Origin: an uncultured Eubacteriales bacterium
GTDB lineage: Bacteria > Bacillota > Clostridia > Oscillospirales > CAG-272
Length of the DNA: 57,275 bases
Direction: 5' to 3'
Assembly (NCBI GenBank): GCA_934371135.1
Contig: CAKRNO010000008.1
Coordinates: 1 to 57,275, forward strand
A program made the translations under genes and the position numbers. Below are positions 6,150-15,107 of the stretch, piece by piece (position 1 is the first letter of the stretch; each line of letters starts with the position of its first letter). The notes beneath the pieces were generated by a model. That model searched no databases. It was not told where the DNA came from and saw only the letters and a list, made by a program, of their open reading frames with translations.

Positions 6150-8855
6150 ATGAAACCGTATTGGAACCAGACCGGGGACGAGACGCTGAAGACGCTCGGG
6201 TCCGGCACCGAGGGGCTCTCCTCGGCGGAGGCGGCGTCCCGCCTCGAAAAGAACGGGAAAAACAAACTCGCAGAGGGGAAGAAGACGCCGCTCTGGCGTA
6301 AGTTCCTCGGGCAGCTCGCCGACCCCATGATCATCATCCTGATCTGCGCGGCGGCGATCTCTGCCATCATCGCGGTGGTGGAGTCGCACGGGCACGCCAC
6401 GGTCGGCGACTTTGCCGACGTGATCATCATCATGGTGGTCGTGCTTATCAACGCGACGCTCGGCGTCCTGCAGGAGTCTAAAGCGGAGGCGGCGATCGAG
6501 GCGCTGAAGCAGATGACCGCCGCAACGACCAAGGTCATCCGTGACGGTAAGCAGATACAGGTCAGGAGCGAGGACCTCGTGGTCGGTGACGTGATCGTGC
6601 TGGAGGCGGGTGACGCCGTCCCTGCCGACGCGCGCATCCTGACCTCCGCGAGCCTGAAGTGTGAGGAATCCGCTATGACGGGTGAGTCTGTCCCTGTCGA
6701 GAAGAATGCGGATGCCATTGAGGGCGACGAGGGGCAGACCGTCCCGCTCGGCGACCGTCATAATATGGTCTTTATGGGCAGCACCGCCGTGTACGGCAGA
6801 GCGACCGCCGTCATTACCTCGGTCGGCATGGATACCGAGATGGGTAAGATCGCCGGGGCGCTCGCCGCGGCAGAGGACGAGAAGACCCCGCTCCAGCTGA
6901 AGCTGGCGCAGCTCTCGAAGATCCTGACCTATATTGTGCTCGCCATCTGTGGCGTGATCTTTGTCGTGAGCCTGTTCCGCGTGGAGGAGTTCACGTTCGT
7001 GAACATCCTGTCCGGCTGCTTCATCCCCGCCGTCAGTCTGGCGGTTGCCGCCATCCCCGAGGGGCTCGCCGCCGTCGTGACGATCGAGCTCTCCATCGGC
7101 GTGACGCGGATGTCGAAGCAGGGGGCAGTCATCCGTAAACTGTCTGCCGTCGAGACGCTCGGCTGTACGCAGATCATCTGCTCGGATAAGACGGGCACGC
7201 TGACGCAGAACAAAATGACCGTCGTGGATTACCGCGGCGCCGATGAGCAGACGCTCGCCCGCGCCATGGCGCTCTGCTCGGATTCGAAGATCGATGAGAG
7301 CGGCGAGGTGGTCGGTGAGCCGACCGAGAACGCGCTCGTCGCCTATGCGCAGAAGCTCGGGATGCCCAAGTCCGGGCTGGAGGAGGAGACGCCCCGCGTC
7401 GGCGAGGTGCCGTTCGATTCCGGGCGCAAGATGATGACCACCCTCCATCAGGCGGCAGACGGCGTCATTCTTCAGTACACCAAGGGCGCACCGGATATGC
7501 TCCTCGCCCGCTGCACCGCCTACCTGACGGAGGACGGGACAGCCGCGCCGATGACGGAGGAAAAACGCGCCGAGATCCTCGGGTGGAACAAGGAGATGGC
7601 GGACCGTGCGCTGCGCGTGCTCGCCGCCGCCGGGCGTACCTTCACCGCGATGCCGGAGGAGGTATCGGACGGTGCGCTGGAATGCGACCTGACCTTTATC
7701 GGACTTGTCGGCATGATCGACCCCGTCCGTCCGGAGGTCAAGGCGGCGATCGAAGAATGCCGCACCGCCGGTATCCGCCCCATCATGATCACGGGCGACC
7801 ATAAGGATACCGCCGTCGCGATCGCGAAAGAGCTCGGTATCATTACCGACGCATCGCAGGCGATCACCGGTGCGGAGCTCGATAAAATTTCGGATGAAGA
7901 ATTCGCGACGCGCGTGACGGAGTATTCCGTCTATGCCCGCGTCCAGCCCGAGCATAAGAGCCGGATCGTCAAGGCATGGCGCGCCCTCGGTAAGGTCACC
8001 GCCATGACGGGCGACGGCGTCAACGATGCCCCGTCCATCAAGGCGGCGGACATCGGCGTCGGTATGGGTATCACGGGGACGGACGTCACCAAGAACGTCG
8101 CCGACATGATCCTGTCGGACGACAACTTCGCGACCATCGTCAACGCCGCAGAGGAGGGCAGACGGATCTATGATAACATCCGCCGCGCCATCCGCTTCCT
8201 GCTCTCCTCCAACATGGCGGAGGTCATCGCGGTGTTCGTGGCGACGCTCATCGGGTTCACCATCCTGAAGCCGACCCACCTGCTCTGGATCAACCTGATC
8301 ACCGACTGCTTCCCGGCGCTCGCGCTCGGGATGGAGGTGGCGGAGCGCAACATCATGCACCGTCCCCCGCGGGATAAGAAAGAGGGCATTTTTGCCGGCG
8401 GTCTCGGTACCGACGTTGCCTATCAGGGCATCCTCATCGGCGCGCTCACGGTCGGCGCCTACTTTGTCGGTCATTGGCTGGAGCTCGCGCTCCACGGGGA
8501 CGTTTCGACCTACTGGGCGACCTTCCGCAATTCGCCGGACGGCATGACCATGGCGTTCCTCACTATGTCGATGACGGAGATCTTCCACGCCTACAATATG
8601 CGCTCCGACCGCGGCAGCATCTTCACGCTCAAAGGGCATAACAAGTGGCTGTTCGGCGCGATGCTCTTTTCGTTCGCGGCGACCGCGCTCGTCATCTATG
8701 TGCCGGCACTCGCCCGCCTCTTTGACTTCTCGTCGATCAGCTTCGTTGAGTACGCCGCCGCCATCGGCATGGCGCTGCTCGTCATCCCCGTCGTCGAGCT
8801 CGTGAAGCTCATCCAGCGGAAATATGCAGCGCGCCGCGGCATGACGATTGCCTAA
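6150..8855 (+). CDS. SERCA-type (P2A) cation-transporting P-ATPase, probable Mn2+/Ca2+ exporter
   Basis: The 901-residue protein has the full P-type ATPase layout: N-terminal cation ATPase domain, TGES (177-180) in the actuator, PEGL in M4 with Glu304, the phosphorylated Asp346 in DKTGTLT, the hinge TGDGVNDAP, and C-terminal helices. M5 keeps Asn688 and Glu691, and M6 keeps Asn715, Thr718 and Asp719, so both Ca2+ sites of SERCA appear present. Family knowledge allows Ca2+ or Mn2+; the upstream riboswitch argues for Mn2+ efflux, as with YoaB of Lactococcus. The start has AGGAGG just upstream (6140-6145). It is a single-gene transcript ended by the hairpin at 8874. Confidence 0.93.
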   Translation: MKPYWNQTGDETLKTLGSGTEGLSSAEAASRLEKNGKNKLAEGKKTPLWRKFLGQLADPMIIILICAAAISAIIAVVESHGHATVGDFADVIIIMVVVLINATLGVLQESKAEAAIEALKQMTAATTKVIRDGKQIQVRSEDLVVGDVIVLEAGDAVPADARILTSASLKCEESAMTGESVPVEKNADAIEGDEGQTVPLGDRHNMVFMGSTAVYGRATAVITSVGMDTEMGKIAGALAAAEDEKTPLQLKLAQLSKILTYIVLAICGVIFVVSLFRVEEFTFVNILSGCFIPAVSLAVAAIPEGLAAVVTIELSIGVTRMSKQGAVIRKLSAVETLGCTQIICSDKTGTLTQNKMTVVDYRGADEQTLARAMALCSDSKIDESGEVVGEPTENALVAYAQKLGMPKSGLEEETPRVGEVPFDSGRKMMTTLHQAADGVILQYTKGAPDMLLARCTAYLTEDGTAAPMTEEKRAEILGWNKEMADRALRVLAAAGRTFTAMPEEVSDGALECDLTFIGLVGMIDPVRPEVKAAIEECRTAGIRPIMITGDHKDTAVAIAKELGIITDASQAITGAELDKISDEEFATRVTEYSVYARVQPEHKSRIVKAWRALGKVTAMTGDGVNDAPSIKAADIGVGMGITGTDVTKNVADMILSDDNFATIVNAAEEGRRIYDNIRRAIRFLLSSNMAEVIAVFVATLIGFTILKPTHLLWINLITDCFPALALGMEVAERNIMHRPPRDKKEGIFAGGLGTDVAYQGILIGALTVGAYFVGHWLELALHGDVSTYWATFRNSPDGMTMAFLTMSMTEIFHAYNMRSDRGSIFTLKGHNKWLFGAMLFSFAATALVIYVPALARLFDFSSISFVEYAAAIGMALLVIPVVELVKLIQRKYAARRGMTIA

Positions 8856-8873
8856 CGCCCGCGCACATAAACC

Positions 8874-8909
8874 AAAACCGGCACGACCCGTCAGGGTCGT
8901 GCCGGTTTT
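8874..8909. terminator. Bidirectional terminator, P-ATPase/aminotransferase
   Basis: A 16-bp perfect stem with a GTCA loop is flanked by AAAA and TTTT. It separates two convergent genes. Confidence 0.9.
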
Positions 8910-8924
8910 CTCGGCTCCGCGCCG

Positions 8925-10100
8925 TTATTTTTTGCTGTCCTCGATCATTTTGGCGATGCGCTCGAGCGCCCGGTCGATGTGGCGCACCGAGTAGGCGTAG
9001 GACACGCGGACAAATCCCTCGCTGCATTTGCCGAAGGCGGTACCCGGGACGACCGCTACGCCGTAGTCATAGAGCAGCTTTTCGCAGAAGGCTTCGCTCG
9101 TCATGCCGAAGCCCGCAATGTTCGGGAAGACGTAGAAAGCGCCTTTCGGCTCAAAGCAGGGGATGCCGAGGTCTCGCAGCTTATGGACGAGGTATTTGCG
9201 GCGGCGGTCGTATTCCGCGACCATCTCCTCGACGTCCTCGTCACCGTTCTGCATGGCTTCGATGGCGCCGAACTGCGCCGTCGTCGGCGCACACATGATG
9301 CCGTACTGGTGGATCTTGAAGATCTCGCGGATCATGGCACAGGGCGCCGCCAGGTAACCCAGGCGCCACCCCGTCATGGCATAGGCTTTGGAGAAGCCGC
9401 TGACGAGGAGCGTGCGCTCCCGCATCCCGGGCAGAGAGGCGATGGAGACGTGGCGCGTGCCGTAGGTCAGCTCCGCATAGATCTCGTCCGATAGGATGAG
9501 TGCGTCTGTCTTTCGCAGGACCGCCGCCAGCCCCTCGAGGTCCTCCCGGGTGAGGATGGCGCCCGTCGGGTTGTTCGGGAAGGGGAGGATGACGAGCTTC
9601 GTCTTCGGGGTCAGCGCCCGGCGGAGCGCCTCGGGGGTGAGCTTGAATGCATCCGCCTCCCGGGTCGCCACCTCGACGGGGACGCCCCCGGCAAGCGTGA
9701 CGAGCGGCGCATAGCATACGAACGAGGGCGTGGGGATGATGACCTCGTCGCCCGGGTCGATGACGCCGCGCACGGCGAGGTCGATCGCCTCGGAGCCGCC
9801 GACGGTGACGAGCAGCTCTGTCGCCGGGTCATAGGAAAGGGAGAAACGCCGCGCGAGGTAGTGCGCGATCTCCTCCCGCAGGCGCGGGAGCCCCGCGTTG
9901 GAGGTGTAATAGGTCTTGCCGGCTTCCAGGCTTTCGATGGCGGCGGCGCGGATGTGCCACGGTGTCACGAAATCCGGCTGCCCGACCGTGAGGGAGACGA
10001 CGTCCTTCATGTCTCCGAGCAGGTCGAAGAATTTACGGATGCCCGACGGCTGTATCTCCCGTGCGCGATGCGACATCCGCTCCGAGAAATCACGCGTCAC
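8925..10100 (-). CDS. Class I/II PLP-dependent aminotransferase
   Basis: This 391-residue protein is a fold-type I aminotransferase of the aspartate/aromatic aminotransferase group. It has the NNPTG motif at 176-180, Asp205 in SDEIY for the pyridine nitrogen, and the Schiff-base Lys238 in SGFSKAYAMTGWRLGY. A conserved Arg near the C-terminus (FVRVSYA) would bind the substrate carboxylate. Length is normal. The start overlaps the stop of the Lrp-type gene by four bases, so the two are translationally coupled, and the regulator probably senses an amino acid the enzyme handles. Substrate (aspartate, alanine or aromatic) cannot be told from sequence. Confidence 0.92.
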   Translation of the reverse strand: MTRDFSERMSHRAREIQPSGIRKFFDLLGDMKDVVSLTVGQPDFVTPWHIRAAAIESLEAGKTYYTSNAGLPRLREEIAHYLARRFSLSYDPATELLVTVGGSEAIDLAVRGVIDPGDEVIIPTPSFVCYAPLVTLAGGVPVEVATREADAFKLTPEALRRALTPKTKLVILPFPNNPTGAILTREDLEGLAAVLRKTDALILSDEIYAELTYGTRHVSIASLPGMRERTLLVSGFSKAYAMTGWRLGYLAAPCAMIREIFKIHQYGIMCAPTTAQFGAIEAMQNGDEDVEEMVAEYDRRRKYLVHKLRDLGIPCFEPKGAFYVFPNIAGFGMTSEAFCEKLLYDYGVAVVPGTAFGKCSEGFVRVSYAYSVRHIDRALERIAKMIEDSKK

Positions 10101-10576
10101 AGACAGTTCCCCCGTTCGTCGATCACGGCGGGGCCGTACACGACGCCCTTATCCTTGTATTTCCGCAGGACGAAATGGGTCGCCGTGGACAGGACGTCCT
10201 CCAGCGGCGCGAGCTTGCGCGCGACGAAATAGGCGACCTCCTTCATGGTGCGCCCTTCGATGAGGACGGCGAGGTCAAATCCGCCGGACATGAGGTACAG
10301 GCTCTGAACCTCGGGGAAGTTATAGATCTTTTCCGCAACGCGGTCGAAGCCGCGGTCCTTCTGCGGGGTGATCTTGATCTCGATGAGCGCGCTGACGTAC
10401 TCGCGGTCGGTTTTGTCCCAGTCCACGAGCGCCTTGTAGCCGAGGATGACGCCGTCATGCTCGTATGCCTCAATCTGCTTTTTGACATCTCCGACTTCCT
10501 TGTCGCACATGAGCGCGATCTGCTCTGCCGTGAGGCGCCCGTCCTGTTCGAGTAATTTGAGTATAGAACGATCCAT
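10097..10576 (-). CDS. Lrp/AsnC family transcriptional regulator
   Basis: The 159-residue protein has an N-terminal winged helix-turn-helix (residues 1-50) and a RAM/AsnC ligand-binding domain (about 65-140, with the SGGFDLAVLIEG strand-turn). Such regulators form octamers that respond to amino acids. It is the first gene of a two-gene operon with the aminotransferase. A GGGAGG ribosome binding site lies nine bases before the start. Confidence 0.92.
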   Translation of the reverse strand: MDRSILKLLEQDGRLTAEQIALMCDKEVGDVKKQIEAYEHDGVILGYKALVDWDKTDREYVSALIEIKITPQKDRGFDRVAEKIYNFPEVQSLYLMSGGFDLAVLIEGRTMKEVAYFVARKLAPLEDVLSTATHFVLRKYKDKGVVYGPAVIDERGNCL

Positions 10577-10606
10577 AGCGGAGACCCTCCCGTGTATATT
10601 TTAGAT

Positions 10607-10635
10607 ATCATAGCATGATTTTTCCCGCTCGGCAA
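10607..10635 (-). promoter_or_regulatory. Promoter of the Lrp-aminotransferase operon
   Basis: On the minus strand TTGCCG and TATGAT are 17 bases apart, about 30 bases ahead of the start. The spacer begins with AGCGGGA, shared with two other promoters in the window. Confidence 0.7.
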
Positions 10636-10686
10636 CCCCCTCCCGGGTAAAACTGCAAGAAAATGCGGGAAAAGTGGTCTGTCCCC

Positions 10687-10715
10687 TTGCCAAGCGGGAG
10701 GAAATCCGCTACAAT
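10687..10715 (+). promoter_or_regulatory. Promoter of the ACT-UPF0210 operon
   Basis: TTGCCA and TACAAT are 17 bases apart. The first half of the spacer (AAGCGGGAG) is identical to the promoter at 5923. Confidence 0.8.
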
Positions 10716-10744
10716 AATCTATATGATTTCAGACGGGGGGTATC

Positions 10745-11017
10745 ATGATGAAAGCAGTCATTACCGCAACCGGGCGCGACAGCGAGGGGATCATCGCCGC
10801 CGTATCCACCTATTGTGCGGAGCACCACGCGAACATTCTCGACATTTCGCAGAGCGTGCTCTCGGAGTTTTTTGCTATGATCATGCTGGTGAGCATCGAG
10901 CGGCTGTCCGTGCCGTTCGCCGCGTTTGCGGACGGGCTCGCGGCACTCGGGCAGGAGCGCGGGCTCGACATCCGCGCCATGCACGAGGACATCTTCAATA
11001 CCATGCACCATATTTGA
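10745..11017 (+). CDS. ACT domain protein (UPF0237 family)
   Basis: This 90-residue protein is a single GcvR-like ACT domain, starting with MKAVITATGRDSEGIIAAVS and holding the beta-alpha-beta pattern over its length. ACT domains bind amino acids as dimers. It lies nine bases upstream of a UPF0210/PFL-family gene, a pairing conserved across bacteria, so the two likely act together. The start could be either of two adjacent ATGs (10745 or 10748); a G-rich site at 10735-10740 fits both. Confidence 0.9.
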   Translation: MMKAVITATGRDSEGIIAAVSTYCAEHHANILDISQSVLSEFFAMIMLVSIERLSVPFAAFADGLAALGQERGLDIRAMHEDIFNTMHHI

Positions 11018-11026
11018 GGTCGGATT

Positions 11027-12385
11027 ATGCTGAATACTGCAGATATACTTGAAACCATCCACATGATCCGCGAGGAGAACCTCGACATCCGTACCATCAC
11101 GATGGGGATCTCGCTTTTCGACTGTGTGTCGGAGGACGCTGGTCGCTTCGCGGACAAGATATACGATAAGATTACCCGTACCGCCGCGCGGCTCGTCGCC
11201 GTGGGGCAGGAGATCGAGAAGACGTACGGCATCCCGATCGTCAATAAGCGCGTGTCGGTCACCCCCCTGTCGCTCGTCGGCGGGGCGATGACGCCGGACG
11301 GCTATGTCCGCGCGGCGCACGCGCTTCAGCGCGCCGCCGAGACGACGGGCATCAACTTCATCGGCGGGTTCTCCGCCCTGGTGCAGAAGGGGATGACCGT
11401 CGGGGCGAAGAACCTCATCGCCGCAATTCCGGAGGCGCTCACCGAGACGGAGCTCGTCTGCTCCTCCGTGAATGTTGCGTCCACCAAGGCGGGCATCAAC
11501 ATGGATGCCATCCGCATGATGGGCGATACCATCGTGAAGACGGCACACATGACCGCTGACCGCTCCTCCATCGGGTGCGCCAAGCTGGTGGTGTTTGCCA
11601 ACGTGCCGGAGGACAACCCTTTTATGGCGGGCGCCTTCCACGGTATGGGCGAGCCGGAGACGGTCATCAATGTCGGCGTCTCGGGCCCCGGCGTCGTCAG
11701 CTCTGCCATCGCGCGGGCGGGCGACTGTGACCTGTCCGCTCTTGCGGAGATCATCAAAAAGACGGCGTTCAAGATCACGCGCGTCGGTCAGCTCGTCGCC
11801 ACCGAGGCGGCGGAGCGGCTGGGCGTCCCCTTCGGCATCGTCGATCTGTCTCTTGCACCGACTCCCGCTGTCGGAGACTCGGTCGCACACATTCTCGAGG
11901 AGATGGGGCTGGAGAGCTGCGGTGCACACGGCACCACTGCCTGCCTCGCGATGCTCAACGACGCGGTCAAGAAGGGCGGCGTTATGGCGTCCGGCCACGT
12001 CGGCGGTCTGTCCGGCGCGTTCATCCCCGTCTCGGAGGATGCCGGTATGATCGCCGCCGCAGAGCGCGGGGCGCTCACGCTGGAGAAGCTGGAGGCGATG
12101 ACGGCGGTCTGCTCCGTCGGGCTGGATATGATCGCCATCCCGGGTGACACCCCGGTCGATGTGATCTGCGGCGTCATTGCGGACGAGATCTCCATCGGTG
12201 TCGTCAATACCAAGACGACCGCCGTCCGCCTGATTCCCGCCGTCGGTCACGGCGTCGGTGACACGGTCGATTTCGGCGGCCTCCTCGGCCACGCACCGGT
12301 CATGCCGCTGAACACCTATTCGCCCGCGAAATTTATTGCGCGCGGCGGGCGCATCCCGGCACCGATCCACAGCCTGAAGAACTGA
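11027..12385 (+). CDS. UPF0210 (PFL/DUF711) family protein
   Basis: The 452-residue soluble protein is recognised by the Gly-rich blocks typical of the family (FIGGFSALVQKGM, GVSGPGVV, HGTTACLAMLNDAVKKGG, GHVGGLSGAFIPVSED). The fold is related to glycyl-radical enzymes and anaerobic ribonucleotide reductase (hence PFL-like), but I see no glycyl-radical RVxG motif and the activity is unknown. It sits directly after its usual ACT-domain partner and before a strong terminator. Confidence 0.9.
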   Translation: MLNTADILETIHMIREENLDIRTITMGISLFDCVSEDAGRFADKIYDKITRTAARLVAVGQEIEKTYGIPIVNKRVSVTPLSLVGGAMTPDGYVRAAHALQRAAETTGINFIGGFSALVQKGMTVGAKNLIAAIPEALTETELVCSSVNVASTKAGINMDAIRMMGDTIVKTAHMTADRSSIGCAKLVVFANVPEDNPFMAGAFHGMGEPETVINVGVSGPGVVSSAIARAGDCDLSALAEIIKKTAFKITRVGQLVATEAAERLGVPFGIVDLSLAPTPAVGDSVAHILEEMGLESCGAHGTTACLAMLNDAVKKGGVMASGHVGGLSGAFIPVSEDAGMIAAAERGALTLEKLEAMTAVCSVGLDMIAIPGDTPVDVICGVIADEISIGVVNTKTTAVRLIPAVGHGVGDTVDFGGLLGHAPVMPLNTYSPAKFIARGGRIPAPIHSLKN

Positions 12386-12411
12386 CGGCTGTCAGGCAGA
12401 AAAGACATACG

Positions 12412-12449
12412 CGGCAGTGCCGCCCGGCGGGGCGGCACTGCCGTTTTTT
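12412..12449 (+). terminator. Rho-independent terminator after UPF0210
   Basis: A 13-bp perfect GC-rich stem with a 6-base loop is followed by six Ts. Confidence 0.92.
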
Positions 12450-12493
12450 GCCCCCGGACACATAAGATGCCGTCGGCTCCCATATAGTGTGGC

Positions 12494-13081
12494 ATGAGTA
12501 TTGCGGAAATAGTATTGATTTCGTTCGCCGTGTCGATGGATGCGTTCGCCGTCGCGGTGTGCCGCGGACTCGCTGCGGAGCGGGTCAAATGGAGGGAAGC
12601 GGTGCGCGTCGGCGCCTGGTTCGGCGCTTTTCAGACATTGATGCCGCTCCTCGGCATCCTTCTGATGCTTTCCTGCCGCCGCGTGGTCGCGGTCGCCGCC
12701 GTGACGCCGTATATCGCCGCCGCGCTCCTGCTCGGCATCGGGGGGAACATGACGGTCGAGGCGGTGCGGCACGGGGACAGCCCGGCGGCGCTCCCCGTCA
12801 TCGGTGCCGGGGAGATGTGCCTGCTCGCCCTCGCCACCTCGGTGGACGCCTTTGCCTCCGGGGTCGCCATGGGGTGTACCGTGACCCTGCCGGCGTCTCT
12901 CGCCGCCGCGGGGACGATGGGCGGCGTCACCTGCCTTCTGTGCTTCGCGGGTGTTATGCTCGGCGGGCGTCTCGGGCAGCGGGTGGGGCACCGCGGAGAG
13001 CTCCTCGGGGGCGTGACGCTGCTCCTCCTCGGCGTCAAGCTGCTCCTTGAGGCGCTCGGCGTTGTGCATCTGCCTTTCTGA
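12494..13081 (+). CDS. mntP: Manganese efflux pump MntP
   Basis: The 195-residue protein has six predicted helices and the duplicated MntP signature: SMDAF with Asp16 in helix 1 and SVDAF with Asp118 in helix 4, the metal-binding acidic residues. MntP exports Mn2+ across the membrane. There is no clear Shine-Dalgarno sequence, and a TATAGT box lies only a few bases upstream of the ATG, so the message could be leaderless or made by readthrough. Unlike many mntP genes it lacks a yybP-ykoY leader; that element sits at the P-ATPase 6.5 kb away. Confidence 0.9.
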   Translation: MSIAEIVLISFAVSMDAFAVAVCRGLAAERVKWREAVRVGAWFGAFQTLMPLLGILLMLSCRRVVAVAAVTPYIAAALLLGIGGNMTVEAVRHGDSPAALPVIGAGEMCLLALATSVDAFASGVAMGCTVTLPASLAAAGTMGGVTCLLCFAGVMLGGRLGQRVGHRGELLGGVTLLLLGVKLLLEALGVVHLPF

Positions 13082-13123
13082 ACGTGGTATTTTCCGACGC
13101 CCCGCATCAGGCACATGAAAAGC

Positions 13124-13155
13124 CAAAGAGGAGCCGCATCTGCGGCTCCTCTTTG
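13124..13155. terminator. Bidirectional terminator, mntP/histidine kinase
   Basis: A 15-bp perfect stem has a two-base spacer. The stem core CAAAGAGGAGCCG is the same as in the terminator at 4441. Confidence 0.88.
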
Positions 13156-13190
13156 CGGTTATCTGTTGTTTTACAGTGCTTTTGCGCGGG

Positions 13191-14252
13191 TTACCGCGGC
13201 AGGACCTTCGGCAGTGTGACGGCGAAGGAGGCGCCCTGCCCGGGGCGGCTGCTGACGCGGACGGTGCCGCCGCAGAGCTCCACGATGCGCCGCACGAGCG
13301 CGAGCCCGAGACCGTTGCCGGAGCCCTTGTGCGACGGGTCCGCCTGGAAGAACTTATCGAAGATGTGCTTCTGATCCTCCTCGGAGATACCGATGCCCTC
13401 GTCGGAGACCACGACGTGGACGTTCTCCGCATCCTCATCGCAGACGACCTCGATCCTGCCGCCCTGGTGGCTGTACTTGATGGCGTTGGAGAGCAGGTTG
13501 GTCCAGACGAGCGAGAGCATTTCCTCGTTGGACGTGTAGGTCACCTCGTCGAGCTCCAGGTCGAGACTAAGCTCTTTGCGCCCCCATTCCTTTTCGAGCA
13601 GGACCAGCGCGCGCCGGATCTGCTCGTCGATCGAGAAGGTGGAGACGGAGGTGACGATCTGCTGGTTCTCAAAGCGCGAGAGGAGCAGGATGTTGGTGGA
13701 GAGGCGCGAGAGGCGGTCGCACTCATCGATGATGATCTGCGTATATTCCCGGCGCTCGTCATCGGTGAGCCCCTCGGACTGCAGCTGCCGCGCGAACCCG
13801 CGGATGGAAACGATCGGAGTCTTGAACTCGTGCGAGAAGTAGTTGATGAAGTCGTTGCGGAACAGTTCGACGTGCGAGAGCTCCTCCGTCATGTTGTTGA
13901 ACGCGCGGATGAGGTCGCCGAACTCGCCCTTGTGCCCCTTGTCGTTCACCTTGACCTTGTAGTTCCCGCGCGAGACCTGGTTGACGGCGTCGGACAGGTC
14001 ATCCGCCGTTTTGAGCCACAGCTTGGAGGTCGTCACGGCGAGGATCATGCCGAGAAAGAGCGCGAACAGCAGGGCGATGATGAAGTACCACACCTTGGTA
14101 TGCTGTGTGGCGATGGAGGGGACGACGTTGTAGAGGAGCAGGCAGATGCCCGCCGTGATGGCGGCGGACGCCGCCATGAGCCCGATGAAGAAGAAGACCA
14201 GCGAGAGCCGGATGCTCCACCACGGGTGCCGTTTCTGTTTTTCGTTTTTCAT
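13191..14252 (-). CDS. Membrane sensor histidine kinase (HAMP, HisKA, HATPase)
   Basis: This 353-residue kinase has helix 1 at about 14-41, an extracellular loop of only 10-15 residues, helix 2 at about 55-76, HAMP at 77-128, the phosphorylated His141 in YFSHEFKTP, then N, G1 (SDEGIGI), F and G2 (GSGNGLGLALV) boxes. The minute external loop makes it an intramembrane-sensing type kinase, a class often tied to cell-envelope stress or to an ABC transporter. It overlaps the response regulator by four bases, so the two are a cognate pair. Signal unknown. Confidence 0.93.
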   Translation of the reverse strand: MKNEKQKRHPWWSIRLSLVFFFIGLMAASAAITAGICLLLYNVVPSIATQHTKVWYFIIALLFALFLGMILAVTTSKLWLKTADDLSDAVNQVSRGNYKVKVNDKGHKGEFGDLIRAFNNMTEELSHVELFRNDFINYFSHEFKTPIVSIRGFARQLQSEGLTDDERREYTQIIIDECDRLSRLSTNILLLSRFENQQIVTSVSTFSIDEQIRRALVLLEKEWGRKELSLDLELDEVTYTSNEEMLSLVWTNLLSNAIKYSHQGGRIEVVCDEDAENVHVVVSDEGIGISEEDQKHIFDKFFQADPSHKGSGNGLGLALVRRIVELCGGTVRVSSRPGQGASFAVTLPKVLPR

Positions 14253-14923
14253 GAATGGATCACCGCCTTATACCCGAGCCCGCGGATGGTGACGATCTCA
14301 AAATCCGGGTCGTCGCGGAAACGGTCGCGCAGGCGGTTGATGTGCACATCCACCGTGCGTTCATCCGTCTCGGAGGTCATGTCCCAGATCTCGTCCATCA
14401 GGGCGCGTCGGGTGAAAATTTTGCCGGGGTAGGAGAGGAGCGTGAACAGGAGCAGAAATTCCTTTTGCGGCAGCGTCTGCGTCTTATCGCCTGTCGTGAC
14501 CGTAAAGGCGTCGTAGGAGAGGACGGTACCGCCGACGCGGATCTGCCGGTCGTTCGCAATCTTCGCACGGCGCAGGAGCGCCGCGACACGCAGGAGCATC
14601 TCCTCCTCGTCCACGGGCTTGACCATGTAGTCGTCGGTCCCGGCGCGGAAGCCCCGGCGGCGGTCCTCCACCGCCTCTTTTGCCGTGACCATAAGGATGG
14701 GGAGCGTGTAGCCCGCCTCGCGGAGCGCCGCCGTCAGCTCATAGCCGTCCATGCGGGGCATCATGACGTCGGCGATGAGGAGGTCAATGTGCTTTTCGTC
14801 CATGATCACGAGCGCCTCGGCACCGTCCGCCGCCGGGACGGCGGTATAGCCTGCGCGCGTGAGCACGGCACACATGAGTCGGTTGGTATTGGCGTCGTCC
14901 TCCGCGACGAGAATGGTCAGCAT
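14249..14923 (-). CDS. OmpR/PhoB family response regulator
   Basis: The 224-residue regulator has an N-terminal receiver domain (acidic pair Asp9-Asp10, phosphoacceptor Asp52, Thr80, Lys102) and a C-terminal winged helix (about 130-222) ending in the RGLGYK wing typical of OmpR-type proteins. AGGAGG lies 10 bases upstream of the start. It is first in a two-gene operon with the histidine kinase. Confidence 0.95.
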   Translation of the reverse strand: MLTILVAEDDANTNRLMCAVLTRAGYTAVPAADGAEALVIMDEKHIDLLIADVMMPRMDGYELTAALREAGYTLPILMVTAKEAVEDRRRGFRAGTDDYMVKPVDEEEMLLRVAALLRRAKIANDRQIRVGGTVLSYDAFTVTTGDKTQTLPQKEFLLLFTLLSYPGKIFTRRALMDEIWDMTSETDERTVDVHINRLRDRFRDDPDFEIVTIRGLGYKAVIHS

Positions 14924-14973
14924 GGGTCAGCACCTCCTCTGCGGCACCGGAAGCGCCGCGAAATATACATAGT

Positions 14974-15002
14974 TTGTTCACATATAGATTGATACTTGTT
15001 CA
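14974..15002. promoter_or_regulatory. TTGTTCA direct repeats upstream of the response regulator
   Basis: TTGTTCA occurs at 14974-14980 and 14996-15002, 22 bases start to start, or two helical turns. OmpR-family dimers bind tandem direct repeats; autoregulation is plausible but inferred. Confidence 0.4.
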
Positions 15003-15019
15003 TAATGCATTGCTATAAT
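14989..15019 (+). promoter_or_regulatory. Possible promoter of the small Tudor-like gene
   Basis: A perfect TATAAT (15014-15019) has a TTGATA 19 bases upstream, longer than ideal spacing. The leader to the ATG at 15108 would be about 80 bases. Confidence 0.45.
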
Positions 15020-15107
15020 TCCATAGCAATATGACAAGTGACCGACTCCCGGAGTCGTGCATATTTTGTCAGGGGATCAACAAAGATGGTAACAAGAGGT
15101 ATCAAAT

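Noticed and set aside
6087..8639. Long open reading frame (850 codons) on the minus strand across the P-type ATPase
   Set aside because: It lies antisense to a gene with all catalytic motifs intact; GC-rich codon use opens the opposite frame. Its translation is Arg/Asp/His/Gly-rich with no domain.
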